A stretch of 61,110 nucleotides of DNA from an uncultured Clostridia bacterium (GCA_934120315.1 CAKOTX010000007.1:1-61110); one strand, 5' to 3'. Shown: positions 1-8,583, counted from the stretch's first letter. Program-made: numbers and translations. Notes: generated by a model from the sequence alone, not told the origin.

Positions 1-7
1 CAAACTA

Positions 8-16
8 TGTTATAAT
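8..16 (+). promoter_or_regulatory. Extended -10 promoter element, cut by the window edge
   Basis: TATAAT lies at 11-16 and is preceded by TG at 8-9, an extended -10 arrangement. The -35 box would fall outside the window. It is the likely promoter of the HD-domain gene that starts at 75. Confidence 0.5.
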
Positions 17-74
17 GCAAAAGGCATAAAAAAAACAGTAAAATCCATAAAAATAATTTTTTAGGAGGAAAGCT

Positions 75-719
75 ATGAAAAAAGAGCAAAAAGTTTTAAA
101 TTATTATGTTATTTGTAATCGGCTAAAAGATGTAATAAGAACTGGATGGAAGGACTGGAATGTAAAAAGAGACAGAATAGAAAGTGTAGCAGAACACATT
201 TATAGTGTACAAATGCTTGCTATAGCAATGAAATCCGAATATGAATATGATATAGACATTCAAAAAGTAATCTTTATGCTTGCAATCCATGAACTTGGTG
301 AAACAGTTATCGGAGACTTAACACAGTTTCAAATTTCAAGAGACGAAAAAGAGAAAATTGAACATCAAGCAGTACACAAGATTTTGAGTGAATTGATTGA
401 TGGAAAACAAATCGAAGAATTGTTTTGGGAATTTGATGCACATGAAAGTAAGGAAGCACAATTTGCATATCAATGTGATAAACTTGAATGTGATTTGCAA
501 TGTAAATTGTATGATGAACAAAATTGTGTGGATTTGTGTAATCAATCCAATAATGATACAATTCATGATGAAAAAGTGCAAAAATTACTTGAAAATGGAG
601 CGACATGGTCAGAGATGTGGTTAAAGTTTGGACAAGCCAAATATCCATATGATGAAAACTTTATGGCTGTTTCTAAATATGCATTGCAACATAGCTTATT
701 AAAATCAAAAGAAAAATAA
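75..719 (+). CDS. HD-domain hydrolase, YfbR/HDDC2-like
   Basis: This 214-residue protein is a probable metal-dependent HD-domain phosphohydrolase, resembling YfbR/HDDC2 5'-deoxynucleotidases. The visible metal-ligand pattern is H41 (in AEHIYSVQ), H72-E73 (in HELGET), G80-D81 and D135. The usual HD doublet is HE here, so the metal site may differ from YfbR. An AGGAGG site at 63-68 fixes the start. It is the only gene between the promoter at 11-16 and the terminator at 729-770, so it looks monocistronic. Family assignment is fairly safe; the nucleotide substrate is inferred only. Confidence 0.75.
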   Translation: MKKEQKVLNYYVICNRLKDVIRTGWKDWNVKRDRIESVAEHIYSVQMLAIAMKSEYEYDIDIQKVIFMLAIHELGETVIGDLTQFQISRDEKEKIEHQAVHKILSELIDGKQIEELFWEFDAHESKEAQFAYQCDKLECDLQCKLYDEQNCVDLCNQSNNDTIHDEKVQKLLENGATWSEMWLKFGQAKYPYDENFMAVSKYALQHSLLKSKEK

Positions 720-728
720 AAAATAAAA

Positions 729-770
729 CTTAGAACATTTGCTGTAAAAAGTAAATGTTCTAAGAATTTT
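729..770 (+). terminator. Rho-independent terminator
   Basis: A 12-bp perfect stem, CTTAGAACATTT (729-740) with AAATGTTCTAAG (753-764), is followed by a short, broken T tract. It separates the HD gene from the cyclophilin gene; read-through is possible because the stem is AT-rich. Confidence 0.6.
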
Positions 771-791
771 AGAAAAAGGAGAAAAGAGAAA

Positions 792-1397
792 ATGAAAAAA
801 CAATATTTGATAATAGGAATAGTAATTTTAATAATTGTAATAGGAGGGATAGTAATGGCTTGTGTTAAATCAAATAAAAGCACAAACGAAAAATATAGTA
901 AAGGAATACACCATGCAGAAATAGTAATAAAAGATTATGGAACAATTAAATTAGAATTAGATGCAGATACAGCACCAATAACAGTTGCTAATTTTGCCAA
1001 ATTAGCAGAAGAAGGATTTTATAATGGTCTAACATTTCATAGAATAATATCAGGATTTATGATACAAGGTGGAGATCCAAATGGAAATGGAACAGGAGGA
1101 AGCAAGGAAAACATCAAAGGTGAATTCTTGGCAAATGGAGTAAAAAATACAATTTCACATACAAGAGGAACAATTTCAATGGCAAGATCAAGTGCATATG
1201 ATAGTGCTAGCTCACAATTTTTCATAATGCATGAAGATAATGCAGGATTAGATGGATTGTATGCAGCATTTGGAAAGGTTACAAGTGGAATAGAAATTGT
1301 AGACAAAATTTGTGAAGATGTACAACCAGTTGACAATAATGGAACAGTATTAAAAGAAAATCAACCAGTAATAGAGAGCATAAAAATGATAGACTAA
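792..1397 (+). CDS. Cyclophilin-type peptidyl-prolyl isomerase, probably membrane-anchored or lipoprotein
   Basis: A 201-residue protein with a hydrophobic N-terminus (residues 5-23) followed by Cys24 in the context VMAC, a possible lipobox. The rest is a cyclophilin domain: FHRIISGFMIQGGDP (82-96, including the catalytic-type Arg84), SQFFIM (141-146) and GLYAAFGKV (155-163). It should catalyse proline cis-trans isomerisation outside the membrane, helping fold secreted proteins. The lipobox is imperfect (Met at -2), so a simple membrane anchor is an alternative. An AAAGGAG site at 776-782 supports the start. ychF follows after 26 bp, so the two may be co-transcribed. Confidence 0.85.
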   Translation: MKKQYLIIGIVILIIVIGGIVMACVKSNKSTNEKYSKGIHHAEIVIKDYGTIKLELDADTAPITVANFAKLAEEGFYNGLTFHRIISGFMIQGGDPNGNGTGGSKENIKGEFLANGVKNTISHTRGTISMARSSAYDSASSQFFIMHEDNAGLDGLYAAFGKVTSGIEIVDKICEDVQPVDNNGTVLKENQPVIESIKMID

Positions 1398-1423
1398 TAA
1401 TTAACAGAGAAAGGAAATTAGAA

Positions 1424-2515
1424 ATGAAAATAGGAATAGTAGGATTACCAAATGTAGGAAAAAGTACAATGTTTAATAGTATAACAAAAGCTGGAGCAGA
1501 ATGTGCAAACTATCCATTTTGCACAATAGAGCCAAATGTAGGAGTAGTAGCTGTTCCAGATGAAAGAATAGACAAATTAGCAGAAATGTACAAACCACAA
1601 AAAGTAACAAAAGCAATTGTAGAATTTGTAGATATAGCAGGATTGGTAAAAGGAGCAAGTAAAGGAGAAGGATTAGGAAATAAATTCTTATCACATATTC
1701 GTGAAGTAGATGCAATAGCTCAAGTAGTAAGATGTTTTGAAGATCCAAATGTAATACATGTAGATGGAAGTGTTAATCCATTAAGAGATATAGAAACAAT
1801 TAATTTAGAATTAATATTTGCAGATATGGAAACACTAGAAAAAAGACTAGACAAAGCAAAGAAAAATCTAAAAGCAGATAAAAAATATCAAGCAGAAATA
1901 GATTTAATAGAAAAAATTAAAACAAATCTAGAAAAAGGAATACCAGCAAGAGCAATAGAATTTAATGAAGATGAACAAGAAATTGTAAAAGATATGTTTT
2001 TATTAACAGCGAAGCCAATACTTTATATTGCAAATATATCAGAAGATCAGATTGGAAATGCAGAAAATGAACCAATGGTAAAACAAGTAAAAGAATATGC
2101 TGCAAAAGAAGGAGCAGAAGTTATACCATTATGTGTAAAAATTGAAGAAGAATTATCTGGCTTAGAAGAACAAGATAAAAAAGAAATGCTAGAAGCACTT
2201 GGATTAGAAGAATCAGGATTAGATAAACTAATCAAAAAGAGCTATGATTTATTAGGATTAATGTCATTCTTAACAGCAGGAGAACCAGAAGTAAGAGCAT
2301 GGACAATAAAGAAAGGAACAAAAGCACCAAAAGCAGCTGGAAAAATTCACTCAGATATAGAAAGAGGATTTATAAAAGCAGAAGTAGTATCATTTGATGA
2401 TTTAGTAAGAGAAGGTTCTATGGTAGCGGCAAGAGAAAAAGGATTAGTACGTCAAGAGGGAAAAGAATATATTATGCAAGATGGAGATATAGTATTATTT
2501 AAATTTAATGTGTAA
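1424..2515 (+). CDS. ychF: Redox-regulated ATPase/GTPase YchF
   Basis: A 363-residue Obg-family P-loop protein of standard length for YchF/OLA1. Visible motifs are G1 GLPNVGKST (7-15), the family signature NYPFCTIEPN (29-38), G3 DIAGLVKGASKGEGLGNKF (70-88) and an IANISE stretch replacing the canonical NKxD, which in this family is associated with ATP rather than GTP preference. A TGS-type domain fills the C-terminal ~80 residues. Homologues bind the ribosome and affect stress responses. The AAAGGA site near 1410 supports the ATG. Codon use is typical of the window. Confidence 0.93.
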   Translation: MKIGIVGLPNVGKSTMFNSITKAGAECANYPFCTIEPNVGVVAVPDERIDKLAEMYKPQKVTKAIVEFVDIAGLVKGASKGEGLGNKFLSHIREVDAIAQVVRCFEDPNVIHVDGSVNPLRDIETINLELIFADMETLEKRLDKAKKNLKADKKYQAEIDLIEKIKTNLEKGIPARAIEFNEDEQEIVKDMFLLTAKPILYIANISEDQIGNAENEPMVKQVKEYAAKEGAEVIPLCVKIEEELSGLEEQDKKEMLEALGLEESGLDKLIKKSYDLLGLMSFLTAGEPEVRAWTIKKGTKAPKAAGKIHSDIERGFIKAEVVSFDDLVREGSMVAAREKGLVRQEGKEYIMQDGDIVLFKFNV

Positions 2516-2555
2516 AAATTTCCAGCAAAAAAAATAAAAAAATATACAAAAAAAC

Positions 2556-2584
2556 TTGCATTTAATAAAAAAATGTAGTATAAA
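2556..2584 (+). promoter_or_regulatory. SigA-type promoter of the LPKAG surface-protein gene
   Basis: TTGCAT (2556-2561), a 17-bp spacer and TATAAA (2579-2584) lie upstream of the small secreted protein gene. No terminator-like hairpin was seen between ychF and this promoter. Confidence 0.6.
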
Positions 2585-2638
2585 TATAATTGAAGGTATA
2601 AATACTATAGATAAAAGGAAAAAGAAAGAGGTATGAAG

Positions 2639-2977
2639 ATGAAGAAAGAAAAAATTTTAAAAGTATTAGTAGTTTTAGTTTTAGGAGTTGCATTAATTTC
2701 AATGTCAACAAATGTATTTGCAGTATTATCAGATGCTGATGGATTAACAGATTATTATGATGATAAAACAAATTCATTAAATTCAAATACCAATACTGAA
2801 AACACAAATACAAATTTAAATACAAACACAAATTTAAACACAAATGCTAACAATTATAACACAAATTTACCAAAAGCTGGAGCTAAAGAAAATACAATGT
2901 TAGGAGTAACAGTAACAATATTAGCAATAACAGCGGTATACACATATAAAAAAGTAAAAGAATATAAAAACATATAA
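2639..2977 (+). CDS. Small secreted protein with LPKAG sortase-type tail
   Basis: About 112 residues. It has a Lys-rich N-terminus and hydrophobic signal peptide ending in NVFA, a short mature region, a low-complexity Asn/Thr stretch (repeated NTN and NLNTNT units), then LPKAG, a hydrophobic segment and a basic tail (KKVKEYKN). This is the layout of a cell-wall-anchored sortase substrate, although LPKAG has Ala where LPXTG has Thr. The ATG at 2639 sits 7 nt after GAGG and is preferred over the one at 2633, which nearly abuts it. No enzymatic domain is visible. The class D-type sortase at 43296 is a candidate partner. It could instead simply be a membrane protein. Confidence 0.7.
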   Translation: MKKEKILKVLVVLVLGVALISMSTNVFAVLSDADGLTDYYDDKTNSLNSNTNTENTNTNLNTNTNLNTNANNYNTNLPKAGAKENTMLGVTVTILAITAVYTYKKVKEYKNI

Positions 2978-2989
2978 GAGAAAAGTAAA

Positions 2990-3184
2990 ATAAAGGTTTC
3001 TTACAGAGAAAATTAGCCTTAGGTTGAGAACTAATTTAAGAAAACGTATTTGAAAAACTAACTCTTTAAGTTTCTAGTGAATAAGCTAGACGTGTAAGAT
3101 ACGTTATAATCAGTAAATTAAGTTAAAATTAGGATGGAACCGTGCATGCACTCCTATAGATGTAAGTCTATAGGAGTGTTTTTT
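2990..3184 (+). promoter_or_regulatory. Threonine T-box leader of thrS
   Basis: The leader holds the T-box core AGGATGGAACCGTGC (3131-3145), a close match to the family core, directly followed by a terminator: CACTCCTATAGA (3149-3160) pairs with TCTATAGGAGTG (3167-3178), then a T run to 3184. Upstream is a Stem I-like region with AGAGAA and GGTTGAGAA elements. A candidate specifier is ACT, a Thr codon, at 3057-3059, just before a CTCTTTAAG stretch. Uncharged tRNA-Thr is expected to bind and prevent termination, raising thrS expression. The specifier call is by eye and register could be wrong. Confidence 0.88.
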
Positions 3185-3239
3185 GCAGTTTATGTCAAAA
3201 AATCTCTGGTCCCAAATTAACAAAATAGGAGGTATAATT

Positions 3240-5186
3240 ATGATTAAAGTAACACTAAAAGATGGAAAAGTATTAGAGGTAGAAGAAGGAAAAACGGTAT
3301 TAGAAGTTGCAAAGCAAATTAGTGAAGGATTAGCAAGAATGGCAACATGTGCAACAGTAAATGGAGAAGTAAAAGACTTAAGATATGAATTAAAAGAAGA
3401 TTGTAATTTAAGTATAGAAACATTTGAAAACAGTGAAGATGGAAAAAAGGCATATTGGCATACAACAGCTCATATCATGGCACAAGCTGTAAAAAGATTA
3501 TTTCCAAATACAAAATTAGGAATAGGACCAGCTATTGAAAATGGATTTTACTATGATTTTAAAGTAGAAAAACCATTAACAGAAGATGATATGAAAAAAA
3601 TTGAAGAAGAAATGAAAAAGATAATTAAAGAGGATTTACCATTAGAAAGAAGTTCATTATCAAGAAAAGACGCAATAAAATTAATGAAAGACAAAAATGA
3701 AGATTTCAAAGTTCAATTAATAGAAGAACTACCAGAAGGAGAAGAAATTTCTTTCTATACACAAGGAGAGTATATAGATTTGTGTGCAGGACCTCATTTA
3801 ATGAGCACAGGAAAAGTAAAATCAATTAAATTATTATCAACATCAGCAGCATATTGGAAAGGAAATCAAGAAAATGATTCAATGCAAAGAATTTATGGAA
3901 TTTCTTTCCCAAAAGCAAGTCAATTAGAGGAGCATTTAAAATTGCTAGAAGAAGCTAAAGAAAGAGATCATAGAAAAATAGGAAAAGACCTAGAATTATT
4001 TATGACACATGAATTAGTTGGTTCAGGACTTCCAATGTATTTGCCACATGGTGCAACAATAAGAAGAATATTGGAAAGATATATTCAAGATAAAGAAATT
4101 GCATTAGGATATAGCCATGTATACACACCATCACTTGCAAATGTAGAATTATACAAAACAAGTGGACACTGGGATCACTACAAAGAAGACATGTTCCCAC
4201 CAATGAAAATGGATAATGAAGAAATGGTTTTAAGACCAATGAACTGTCCACATCATATGTTAATATATAAGAGCAAAACACGTTCTTATAGAGATTTACC
4301 TATAAGAATTGGTGAACTTGCAAATGACTTCAGATATGAAAATAGTGGTGCTGTTTGTGGACTTGAAAGAGTTAGACAAATGTGTCAAAATGATGCACAC
4401 TTATTTGTAAGACCAGACCAAATAAAAGAAGAAGTTGGAAATGTATTAAAATTAATAAAAGAAGTATATCAAAAAGATTTTGGATTTTCAGCAGATTCAT
4501 TTAAATATAGATTGTCTTTAAGGGATAAAAACAATAAGGCAAAATATATTGATAATGATGAAATGTGGGAAACAGCAGAATCACAATTAAGAGCAATTTT
4601 AACAGAGATGAATATAGACTTCTATGAGGCAGAAGGAGAAGCTGCATTCTATGGACCAAAGATCGATATTCAAATAAAAACAGCATTAAATCATGATGTA
4701 ACAATTCCAACATGTCAATTAGACTTTGCATTACCAGAAAGATTTGATTTAAGCTTTATAGGAGAAGATAATAAAGAACATAGACCAGTAGTAATTCATA
4801 GAGCAATACTTGGTTCTTCTGATAGATTTATTTCATTCTTGATAGAAGAAACAAAAGGAGCATTTCCACTATGGTTATCACCAGTTCAAGTTAAACTATT
4901 ACCTATAACAGATAATCAAATTGAATATGCAAAAGAGGTTGAAGAAAAATTAAGAGAAAATAGAATAAGAGTAGAATTAGATGAGTCTAATGAAAAAGTT
5001 GGATATAAAATTAGAAAAGCTCAACTTGAAAAGGTTCCATATATGCTAGTTTTAGGAGCAAAAGAACAAGATGAAAAATTAATTGCAGTACGTTCAAGAA
5101 AAGCTGGAGATATTGGACAAATGAAATTAGATGAATTTATTTCAAAATTAAAAAATGAAATTGAAACAAAAGCAATAAGTGAATAA
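3240..5186 (+). CDS. thrS: Threonyl-tRNA synthetase
   Basis: A 648-residue class II synthetase charging tRNA-Thr. Order of domains: N-terminal TGS (about 1-60), editing domain with HTTAH and CAGPH, catalytic core with NDFRYENSG, GLERVRQMCQNDAHLF and motif 3 HRAILGSSDRF, then an anticodon-binding domain. The ATG at 3240 has AGGAGG at 3227-3232; a longer reading frame back to 3183 begins inside the T-box terminator and is not credible. Expression should be controlled by the T-box leader at 2990-3184. A hairpin terminator follows directly. Confidence 0.96.
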   Translation: MIKVTLKDGKVLEVEEGKTVLEVAKQISEGLARMATCATVNGEVKDLRYELKEDCNLSIETFENSEDGKKAYWHTTAHIMAQAVKRLFPNTKLGIGPAIENGFYYDFKVEKPLTEDDMKKIEEEMKKIIKEDLPLERSSLSRKDAIKLMKDKNEDFKVQLIEELPEGEEISFYTQGEYIDLCAGPHLMSTGKVKSIKLLSTSAAYWKGNQENDSMQRIYGISFPKASQLEEHLKLLEEAKERDHRKIGKDLELFMTHELVGSGLPMYLPHGATIRRILERYIQDKEIALGYSHVYTPSLANVELYKTSGHWDHYKEDMFPPMKMDNEEMVLRPMNCPHHMLIYKSKTRSYRDLPIRIGELANDFRYENSGAVCGLERVRQMCQNDAHLFVRPDQIKEEVGNVLKLIKEVYQKDFGFSADSFKYRLSLRDKNNKAKYIDNDEMWETAESQLRAILTEMNIDFYEAEGEAAFYGPKIDIQIKTALNHDVTIPTCQLDFALPERFDLSFIGEDNKEHRPVVIHRAILGSSDRFISFLIEETKGAFPLWLSPVQVKLLPITDNQIEYAKEVEEKLRENRIRVELDESNEKVGYKIRKAQLEKVPYMLVLGAKEQDEKLIAVRSRKAGDIGQMKLDEFISKLKNEIETKAISE

Positions 5187-5230
5187 AACCAAAAAGATGG
5201 TGGACAATTAGTCCTCCATCTTTTTGGTTT
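5187..5230. terminator. Bidirectional terminator between thrS and the convergent orphan gene
   Basis: AACCAAAAAGATGG with TGGAC pairs with GTCC and CCATCTTTTTGGTTT across a short loop; there are T runs on both strands. It can end thrS on the plus strand and the 5265-6299 gene on the minus strand. Confidence 0.85.
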
Positions 5231-5264
5231 GTACAGGAGAGTAAGTATGAAAAGCTAATACTAC

Positions 5265-6299
5265 TTAGTTTTTCAGAAGCTTAGAAGCCTCAGAAATCAT
5301 AGTGATAGCTTCCGCATTTGCAATTACCTGTGACGGATCAAATCCATTTGCGATGATGTCATGATAGCTATCCAGGAAAGCCTTGAACAGCTCGGTATTT
5401 TCAGCAATAATCGGAGCTGTGATAGGTGTAAGGTTTTTCACCTTTGCTTTTACCTCCGCTATAACTTCTTTAGGAGTCTCTTCGACAGAAGTTGTCTCAG
5501 AAGCTTCAACATCAGGCAATGGATTGATAGGCTCTTTATTGAGCTCATCACCGATTTCTTGGCTCACGTTTTCAGTAGAGTTGTCAGAAAGAAAATCGGG
5601 GTTAGCCTTTTTCCATGCTTCAAGCTGAGTGGCCAACGGAGTGTTAGGCTGCTCGGAGGAAGAAGCTTTTTCAGAGGAAGAAGCCTTTTCATTCCAAAGC
5701 ACATCAAGAAGCTCACTTAATTGAGAGGCATATTTTTTGAGGCAGTCGGCTTCTTCTTTTTTAAAATGAAGACTGCGGATACCGCCATAGAAATAGCCTT
5801 CTTTAGCGCTTGAAAGCAGATAGTGAACCCTAGAATACTCATCTTCATTATCGCTAAGTTGACAGAACTTATAGCAGTGATTGTAAGCTACAATTGCAAT
5901 AATTGCATCAGAGGTTACATTGCAAAGAGCTTTATAAGCAGGTTTGCATTTTTCACTGATATCGAGTTCCATGAAAGAAGGGCTGACTTGTTTACGCTGA
6001 TAGCGCAGTTCATTGCGAAGAGGCTGAACAAACTCGGACGTGACGGATGTAATGTCAGAATCTGAAACAGTAGGATCTGTTTCGAGACACAATCCAATTT
6101 TTTCAAGACCATCAGCCGGAGCATAGGTTAACTTCCACAAAATGTCAAAACAAGCATCGTCATCATTACTATTAACATAGGTGTTGATAGCTTGTTTTAC
6201 TTTTTCTTGGTTGGCTTCGGGCAGTTTTGCTAATTGTTTTAAAAACTTAGACCGAAGGTCAACAGTAATGATGGGTTTGCGGGCACTGATGCTTTTCAT
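5265..6299 (-). CDS. Orphan protein of unknown function, GC-richer than its surroundings
   Basis: 344 residues with no family I recognise and no signal peptide or membrane helix. The N-terminal two thirds look globular and helical. Residues around 205-217 hold a short duplicated KASSSE unit, followed by an acidic, Ser/Thr/Glu/Pro-rich linker and a helical C-terminus. A hand count of 5401-5460 gives about 43% G+C against about 30% in thrS, and the codon mix is much less A-biased. GGAGG lies just upstream of the ATG at 6299. It has a private consensus promoter (6357-6385) and shares the terminator at 5187-5230, so it is monocistronic. Composition suggests acquisition from another source. Confidence 0.7.
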   Translation of the reverse strand: MKSISARKPIITVDLRSKFLKQLAKLPEANQEKVKQAINTYVNSNDDDACFDILWKLTYAPADGLEKIGLCLETDPTVSDSDITSVTSEFVQPLRNELRYQRKQVSPSFMELDISEKCKPAYKALCNVTSDAIIAIVAYNHCYKFCQLSDNEDEYSRVHYLLSSAKEGYFYGGIRSLHFKKEEADCLKKYASQLSELLDVLWNEKASSSEKASSSEQPNTPLATQLEAWKKANPDFLSDNSTENVSQEIGDELNKEPINPLPDVEASETTSVEETPKEVIAEVKAKVKNLTPITAPIIAENTELFKAFLDSYHDIIANGFDPSQVIANAEAITMISEASKLLKN

Positions 6300-6356
6300 A
6301 ACGAACCTCCATTAATAAATATAAAATTTTTTACAAGGCATTCGCCTATAACCTAT

Positions 6357-6385
6357 ATTATACCAGATTATGTTAATTCTGTCAA
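6357..6385 (-). promoter_or_regulatory. Perfect SigA consensus promoter of the orphan gene
   Basis: Read on the minus strand, TTGACA (6385-6380), a 17-bp spacer ending in TGG, and TATAAT (6362-6357). The predicted transcript begins near 6350 with a small GC hairpin, AGGC/GCCT around 6335-6346. Confidence 0.85.
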
Positions 6386-6423
6386 TATTAAAAAAAGGTC
6401 GAAAAAATTTTACGTTTTTTATT

Positions 6424-7330
6424 TTAAAGAATAGTTCCTAATACCAAAATTCCTAAATTATCCTCATAAATTTGTCTAAATTGAGTGATAGGCAGAGGGC
6501 TAACGCCTAGACCGGCCTCAATAGTGTAACCAGGTCTATTGTAATTTTGAATAAACCAATCCTTATAGCCAGCAAAGCTAGAATCATATGGAGTAGACTC
6601 AAGAGAATATCCACTAACATTAGCAAATTGAGTTCCAATTGCAAAAGCTCCAGGTGGATTATAATTTTGGAACTGCCAATAAATAACTTCGCCTTGAGTA
6701 TGATAAGCAAGAACCAATCGGAAGTTATGTTGCAATGTAAAATTATAAACAGCTATAGCTTCTGGTTCTGTAAGAGGTCCATAACCCACAAAATCCCTAG
6801 GAGCAGGCCCGCGTAAAACCTTGCGAATATTTTATTTCACGAGCATTTTCCCATCCTGCAGGAAACTGAAGATTCAAATCTACACCACGAATATTAGCTT
6901 TCCAGCCATCAGGAAAAGAAATTGTAGGATATTCATCAGCTATCTTTTGGACTTGTTTGTAAGACTGAGAAGTTGCAGACAAAGCACCAGTAACTAAGTC
7001 GACACCATCAGGATTAACTAACGGTACAATGTAAATAGAAACAGAATCAAATAATCTTCTGGCTGAAAAATTCCAAATAGTAGAATTATTTTGAATAGCA
7101 GCACAATATTCATATAAAAATTCTAAAAGAAGAATAGAAGTTATCCATTCATTAGCATGATAGCTGGCTGAATAAAAAACTTCTTTTTGTCCACGACCCA
7201 CTCTAACAAAAGGTATATCTTTTCCTAGAACGCTTTTTCCAATAGAGCCAGTTTGTAAAAAAGGATAGGCTTGTTTTAGAATTTGTAAATTTTCATATAA
7301 TAAATTAGAACTAAAAATGAAATCGTCCAT
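6424..7330 (-). pseudogene. M14-family zinc carboxypeptidase, split by a one-base frameshift
   Basis: Two adjacent reading frames on the minus strand form one M14 peptidase, probably a gamma-D-glutamyl-diamino-acid endopeptidase type acting on cell-wall peptides. The N-terminal part carries the zinc motif HANE, VNPDGVDL and RGVDLNLQFPAGW; the C-terminal part carries the third zinc His (AYHTQGE) and the catalytic Glu (YTIEAGLG). The break falls where the family reads QGFTRPAPRDFVGYGPLTEPEA: one extra base in the CCC run at 6808-6810 shifts the frame to an early TAG. All catalytic residues survive across the break, so this is a very recent mutation or a sequencing error. The ATG at 7330 has GAGG five bases upstream and is preferred over 7369. 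Confidence 0.85.
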
Positions 7331-7387
7331 AAAAACCTCATTTCTGAATATTTTCTTGATATGTGGCAAAATGCATATAAGAAAAAT

Positions 7388-7416
7388 ACTATAATTATTG
7401 TAATATCATATGACAA
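7388..7416 (-). promoter_or_regulatory. Promoter of the M14 peptidase gene
   Basis: On the minus strand, TTGTCA (7416-7411), 17-bp spacer, TATAGT (7393-7388). Its -35 box overlaps the -35 box of the divergent promoter at 7410-7438. Confidence 0.6.
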
Positions 7417-7438
7417 AAATGGAAAAATGTGATATAAA
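7410..7438 (+). promoter_or_regulatory. Promoter of the guanine deaminase gene
   Basis: ATGACA (7410-7415), 17-bp spacer, TATAAA (7433-7438) with TG at 7430-7431 giving an extended -10. It is back to back with the M14 promoter and shares its -35 bases. Confidence 0.6.
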
Positions 7439-7452
7439 TATGTAGGAAAGGA

Positions 7453-7923
7453 ATGATGCGAATGAACGAATATATGAAAATAGCTAAAGATAGATCAATC
7501 AATGGCTTTAAGAATAAAGAAGGCGGTCCATTTGGAGCTGTTATTATAGATAAAGATGGCAATATAATTGCAGAAGGGAATAATAGAGTTATATGTAGTA
7601 ATGACCCAACTGCACATGCCGAGGTTGTAGCAATAAGAACTGCTTGCGAAAAATTAAAAACATATGATTTATCAGACTATATCTTATATACATCATGTGA
7701 GCCATGTCCAATGTGTTTATCAGCAATAATTTGGGCTAATATTAAAAAAGTATATTATGGATGCACAAAAGAAGATGCAGGAAATATAGGATTTAGAGAT
7801 GATATAATTTACCAATATTTAAAAGGCGAAAATAAAGATTTAATAAATTTACAACAAATGGATAGAGATGAATGCATAAAGGTATTTGAGGAATATAAAA
7901 AGGAAAATGGGGTAATTTATTAA
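7453..7923 (+). CDS. guaD: Guanine deaminase (zinc cytidine-deaminase fold)
   Basis: Up to 156 residues, the length of Bacillus subtilis GuaD. Zinc and catalytic motifs are plain: NDPTAHAEV (His ligand and catalytic Glu) and YTSCEPCPMCL (two Cys ligands). GGPFGAVI near the N-terminus and the NDPTAHAE context match GuaD better than tRNA adenosine deaminase TadA, though a TadA-like or other nucleobase deaminase is the alternative. It would convert guanine to xanthine in purine salvage. Three in-frame ATGs lie at 7453, 7456 and 7462; spacing from AGGAAAGGA (7444-7452) and alignment with GuaD slightly favour 7462. The next gene follows after 21 bp, suggesting an operon. Confidence 0.85.
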   Translation: MMRMNEYMKIAKDRSINGFKNKEGGPFGAVIIDKDGNIIAEGNNRVICSNDPTAHAEVVAIRTACEKLKTYDLSDYILYTSCEPCPMCLSAIIWANIKKVYYGCTKEDAGNIGFRDDIIYQYLKGENKDLINLQQMDRDECIKVFEEYKKENGVIY

Positions 7924-7944
7924 TACAAATTAGGAGGACAAAAG

Positions 7945-8577
7945 ATGATTGATAATATAGAGGTGTTATGCCATAGTTGCATAAAAATAAGTGGAGATAA
8001 AACGATTTATATAGATCCATTTAGGATAGAGGAAGAGATGAAAGATGCGGATTTGATTTTTGTTACACATAATCATTATGACCACTATTCAGAGGATGAT
8101 ATAGAAAAAATAAAAAAGGATAATACACAAATTGTCGTTCCAGAAGATTTACTTACAAATGTATTAAGATTTGGGTTTGATCCACAAAATGTATTGGCGG
8201 TTGAGCCAAATAAGAAGTATAAAATAGACGGAATTGAGTTTGAAACAGTTCCTGCTTACAATATTAATAAACAGTTTCATCCAAAAGTAAATGAGTGGGT
8301 AGGATATATTATAACATTAGATGGATTGAGATATTATTTTGCTGGAGATACCGATATTACAGAAGAAAGTAAAAAGGTAAAATGTGATGTTGCTTTTGTT
8401 CCAGTAGGAGGAACTTATACAATGAATGCTAAAGAAGCGGTTGATTTAATGCATATAATTAAACCACGAGTTGCGGTACCAATTCACTATGGTTGTATTG
8501 TTGGAACTCAACAAGATGCGGATTTTTTTGTGAAGTGGCTAGGACCTGATATTGAAGGTGAAATATTGATGAAATAA
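7945..8577 (+). CDS. Metallo-beta-lactamase-fold hydrolase
   Basis: 210 residues with the metallo-hydrolase signature THNHYDH (41-47), a later AGDTD (metal-bridging Asp) and a C-terminal IHYG His. This resembles the UlaG/UPF0173-type branch of the superfamily, typically hydrolysing small phosphorylated or lactone substrates; the substrate here is unknown. AGGAGG precedes the ATG by a few bases. It is probably co-transcribed with the guanine deaminase from the promoter at 7410-7438 and ends at the terminator at 8584-8623. Confidence 0.85.
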   Translation: MIDNIEVLCHSCIKISGDKTIYIDPFRIEEEMKDADLIFVTHNHYDHYSEDDIEKIKKDNTQIVVPEDLLTNVLRFGFDPQNVLAVEPNKKYKIDGIEFETVPAYNINKQFHPKVNEWVGYIITLDGLRYYFAGDTDITEESKKVKCDVAFVPVGGTYTMNAKEAVDLMHIIKPRVAVPIHYGCIVGTQQDADFFVKWLGPDIEGEILMK

Positions 8578-8583
8578 ATAAAA

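Noticed and set aside
3183..3239. Longer N-terminus for threonyl-tRNA synthetase
   Set aside because: It would start within the T-box terminator; the ATG at 3240 has a clear ribosome site and gives the normal TGS start.
5361..6065. Plus-strand open frames across the first orphan gene
   Set aside because: They overlap the minus-strand gene, which has a consensus promoter and ribosome site; the plus frames have neither.
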